DNA of 64,000 nt from an uncultured Acetobacteraceae bacterium (lineage in GTDB: Bacteria > Pseudomonadota > Alphaproteobacteria > Acetobacterales > Acetobacteraceae): positions 1 through 64,000 of the forward strand of contig CAIVPZ010000010.1 in the NCBI GenBank assembly GCA_903907955.1. Reading direction: 5' to 3'. Both the position numbers and the translations under genes were made by a program. Positions 61,955 through 64,000 of this stretch are shown piece by piece; position 1 is the first letter of the stretch, and every line of letters begins with the position of its first letter. The notes below the pieces were generated by a model. The model ran no database searches. It worked only from the letters and a program-made list of their open reading frames with translations, and had not been told where the DNA came from.

Positions 61955-63393
61955 TCAGCCTCGACCCCGTCGCCGCGGTGCTGCTGGTGCCGCTTGGCGC
62001 GGCGGCCCTGCTCGCGGCGCTGCCCGGCTACCGGTGGCCGTCGCGGCTGAACGTGCTGGCCTGTTTCATCTCGCTGCTGTTCGCCCTCAGCCTGTTCTGG
62101 CACCGGCCGGTCGCCGGCAACTACCTGATGATCGACGATCTCAACGTGGTGTTCATCGTGCTGAACACCTTCGTCGGCTTCACCACCGCCGCGTTCAGCG
62201 CCAGCTATATCGGCCACGAACTCCACACCGGGCGGCTGACGCTCGGCCTGCTGCGGTTCTACCATTCCATGTACCAGGTGATGATGTTCGGCATGAACCT
62301 CGCTCTGGTCGCCAACAACATCGGGCTGATGTGGGTGGCGGTGGAACTCGCCACGCTCACCACCGTGGTCATGGTCGGCATCTACCGCACCCCCGAGGCC
62401 ATCGAGGCCGCCTGGAAATACTTTATCCTCGGCAGCGTCGGCATCGCTTTGGCGCTGTTCGGCACCATCCTGGTGTATCTCGCCGCCCGGCCGGTGGTGG
62501 GCGAGAGTGCCGGTTCGATGGTGTGGACGGTGCTGATCACCCAGGCTTCCGATTTCGACCCCGCGCTGCTGAACGTCGCCTTCGTGTTCCTGCTGCTGGG
62601 CTACGGCACCAAGGTGGGGCTGGCGCCGCTGCACGCCTGGCTGCCGGATGCGCATGCCGAAGGCCCGACGCCGATCTCCGCGGTGCTGTCCGGGCTGCTG
62701 CTGAACGTGGCGCTGTATGCGCTGCTGCGCTTCAAGATGCTGCTGGCCGCCAACCCGGCGGCGCTGGCGCCGGGGCCGCTGATGGTCGCGCTCGGACTGC
62801 TGTCGCTGATCTTCGCCGCGCTGATGCTGTACCGGCGCTACGACATCAAGCGCCTGTTCGCCTACTCATCCATCGAGCACATGGGCATCATCGTGTTCGC
62901 CTTCGGCATGGCCGGCCCGCTCGGCAATTTCGCCGGGCTGCTGCAGATGACCATGCACAGCCTGACCAAGTCGGCAATCTTCTTCACCGTCGGCCACATC
63001 ACCCAGGCCAAGGGCACGCAGACGATGGCCGATATGGGGGGGCTGACGGAAACCCACCCGGTGCTGGGCTGGACCCTGGTGGCGGGGGTCGCCGCCATCG
63101 CCGGGCTGCCGCCGTTCGGCGTGTTCATGAGCGAGTTCCTGCTGATCACCACCACCTTCGACCGCCAGCCGGTGCTGGCGGCGGCGGTGGTGCTCGGCCT
63201 GCTGATCGCCTTCGCCGCCCTGCTGGTGCTGCTCACCCCGGTGATCTTCGGCCCGCCGCGCGGCCGTTCCATGCGGGTGGACGCCTCCACCCTGCCGATC
63301 TTCGCCCATCTCGCGCTGGTGCTGCTCGGCGGCATCTTCCTGCCGCCGCCGCTGGTGGCCTGGTTCCAGCACGTCGCCACGCTGCTGGGGTGA
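61951..63393 (+). CDS. hyfF: Hydrogenase-4 membrane subunit HyfF
   Basis: 480 residues, an MrpD/NuoN-like proton-channel subunit. MWVAVELATLTTVVMVGIYRTPEAIEAAWKYFILGSVGIALALFG, then KVGLAPLHAWLPDAHAEGPTPISAVLSGLLLN with the conserved Lys/His and SIEHMGIIVFAFGM. Coupled to hyfE by a 4-base overlap. Part of hyfB-C-E-F-G. No HyfD or HyfA homologue lies between, as is usual for the alphaproteobacterial arrangement. Confidence 0.93.
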   Translation: MISLDPVAAVLLVPLGAAALLAALPGYRWPSRLNVLACFISLLFALSLFWHRPVAGNYLMIDDLNVVFIVLNTFVGFTTAAFSASYIGHELHTGRLTLGLLRFYHSMYQVMMFGMNLALVANNIGLMWVAVELATLTTVVMVGIYRTPEAIEAAWKYFILGSVGIALALFGTILVYLAARPVVGESAGSMVWTVLITQASDFDPALLNVAFVFLLLGYGTKVGLAPLHAWLPDAHAEGPTPISAVLSGLLLNVALYALLRFKMLLAANPAALAPGPLMVALGLLSLIFAALMLYRRYDIKRLFAYSSIEHMGIIVFAFGMAGPLGNFAGLLQMTMHSLTKSAIFFTVGHITQAKGTQTMADMGGLTETHPVLGWTLVAGVAAIAGLPPFGVFMSEFLLITTTFDRQPVLAAAVVLGLLIAFAALLVLLTPVIFGPPRGRSMRVDASTLPIFAHLALVLLGGIFLPPPLVAWFQHVATLLG

Positions 63394-63403
63394 GGAACCC
63401 ACC

Positions 63404-64000
63404 ATGACGCCGCTCGCCGCCCTGATCGATACCGACCGCGCCGCCGACCCCGAGTCCCGCTGGCCGCGGGTCATGGTGGATGCCGACACCTGGCTCGACA
63501 TCGCCGCCCAGCTTGGCGCGGGCGGCTGGACGCTGGTGGGGCTGTGGGCGGATGGGCAGCGCGTGCACATGGCGGTCGCCGACGACGCCCCGCGGCCTGC
63601 GGTTGCGGTGGTCAGCCTCGACGCCGAGGATGGCGCCTACCCCTCCGTCGGCCGCTACCACCCGGCCGCCATCCGGCTGGAGCGGGCGCTGCGCGACCTC
63701 TGCGGTCTGCGTCCCGAGGGCATGCCCGATCCCCGGCCCTGGCTCGACCACGGCGCCTGGGGCGTCAATGCACCGCTCGCCGGGTCGCGCGGGGAACCGG
63801 CACCGTCCGTGCCGGAAGGCTACACGTTCCTGCGCGTGGATGGGGAGGACCTGCACGAGATTCCGGTCGGCCCCGTGCATGCCGGCGTCATCGAACCCGG
63901 GCATTTCCGCTTCACGGTTGACGGCGAGACGGTGGTGCGGCTGGAACAACGACTCGGCTACACGCATAAGGGCCTCGAATCGCTGCTGGCGGGCAGCACC
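63404..64000 (+). CDS. hyfG: Hydrogenase-4 large subunit HyfG, N-terminal part (cut by window end)
   Basis: 199 residues visible. A NuoC-like 30-kDa domain opens it (about 1-130: ESRWPRVMVDADTWLDIAAQL, then SVGRYHPAAIRLERALRDLCGLRPEGMPDPRPWLDHG). A NuoD/hydrogenase large-subunit start follows (PVGPVHAGVIEPGHFRF, LEQRLGYTHKGLESLLAG). The CxxC motifs that ligate nickel lie beyond the window, so I cannot say whether this is a true [NiFe] hydrogenase or a cofactor-free Hyf-like complex. Starts 10 bases after the hyfF stop. Confidence 0.9.
   Translation, partial: MTPLAALIDTDRAADPESRWPRVMVDADTWLDIAAQLGAGGWTLVGLWADGQRVHMAVADDAPRPAVAVVSLDAEDGAYPSVGRYHPAAIRLERALRDLCGLRPEGMPDPRPWLDHGAWGVNAPLAGSRGEPAPSVPEGYTFLRVDGEDLHEIPVGPVHAGVIEPGHFRFTVDGETVVRLEQRLGYTHKGLESLLAGST

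Noticed and set aside
1-64000. rRNA, tRNA, CRISPR arrays, riboswitches
   Set aside because: Searched by eye for cloverleaf-type sequences, rRNA-like blocks and spaced direct repeats; none seen. No guanidine riboswitch before the Gdx gene.

Overview
The window is GC-rich DNA from an alphaproteobacterium, most likely of the family Acetobacteraceae (Rhodospirillales). The evidence is the FlaF and DUF1217 flagellar proteins, DUF2842, the L31, Icd, Asd and SdhCDAB types, frequent GTG/TTG starts and a G+C-rich palindromic repeat scattered between genes. An ATP-dependent benzoyl-CoA reductase, an Hyf-type membrane hydrogenase module and FNR/FixK-type boxes indicate a facultatively anaerobic lifestyle, as in purple non-sulfur relatives. 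The genus is inference only.

Layout. 1-1400: accessory DNA with an AbrB/VapC toxin-antitoxin pair (VapC internally deleted) between two IS630-family transposase pieces. 1435-3103: rpmE and icd. 3450-6612: a tandem array of four exported proteins carrying five copies of an unrecognised domain with two cysteines 49-50 residues apart, then a convergent small exported protein. 6820-16907: mostly housekeeping and envelope genes: phbB, a CBS-BON protein behind an FNR-like box, a metallophosphoesterase/cupredoxin/ECF sigma/anti-sigma operon, a GNAT-glycosyltransferase pair, an EF-hand protein, and a desaturase with a beta-propeller. 16059-21050: flagellar filament genes, including a 987-residue flagellin.

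21143-34110: Bug-type binding protein, apt, a PEP-CTERM protein, asd, a Gdx/SugE exporter, sdhCDAB, a tyrosine phosphatase, a FUSC transporter, an SDR and gnd. 34248-43519: agmatinase-like protein, the yejABEF peptide transporter, a histidinol-phosphatase-like enzyme, kdsB and pheA. 43530-45060: a heptose kinase between decayed polysaccharide genes. 46018-49785: radical SAM protein, two small glycosyltransferases and a second PEP-CTERM protein. 49880-51803: a hybrid histidine kinase whose N-terminus is interrupted by an 11-G tract.

52574-57199 holds the four benzoyl-CoA reductase subunits in the order badDEFG (bcrCBAD). Next come an AtpR-like membrane protein and a ribosome-hibernation (HPF/RaiA) protein that face an FNR box, and then hyfB-C-E-F-G, cut by the window end. 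Together the right-hand 12 kb looks like an anaerobic metabolism island: dearomatisation of benzoyl-CoA, ribosome protection and a proton-translocating hydrogenase-like complex. About ten copies of a composite hairpin repeat sit in intergenic gaps throughout. No rRNA, tRNA or CRISPR array was found.
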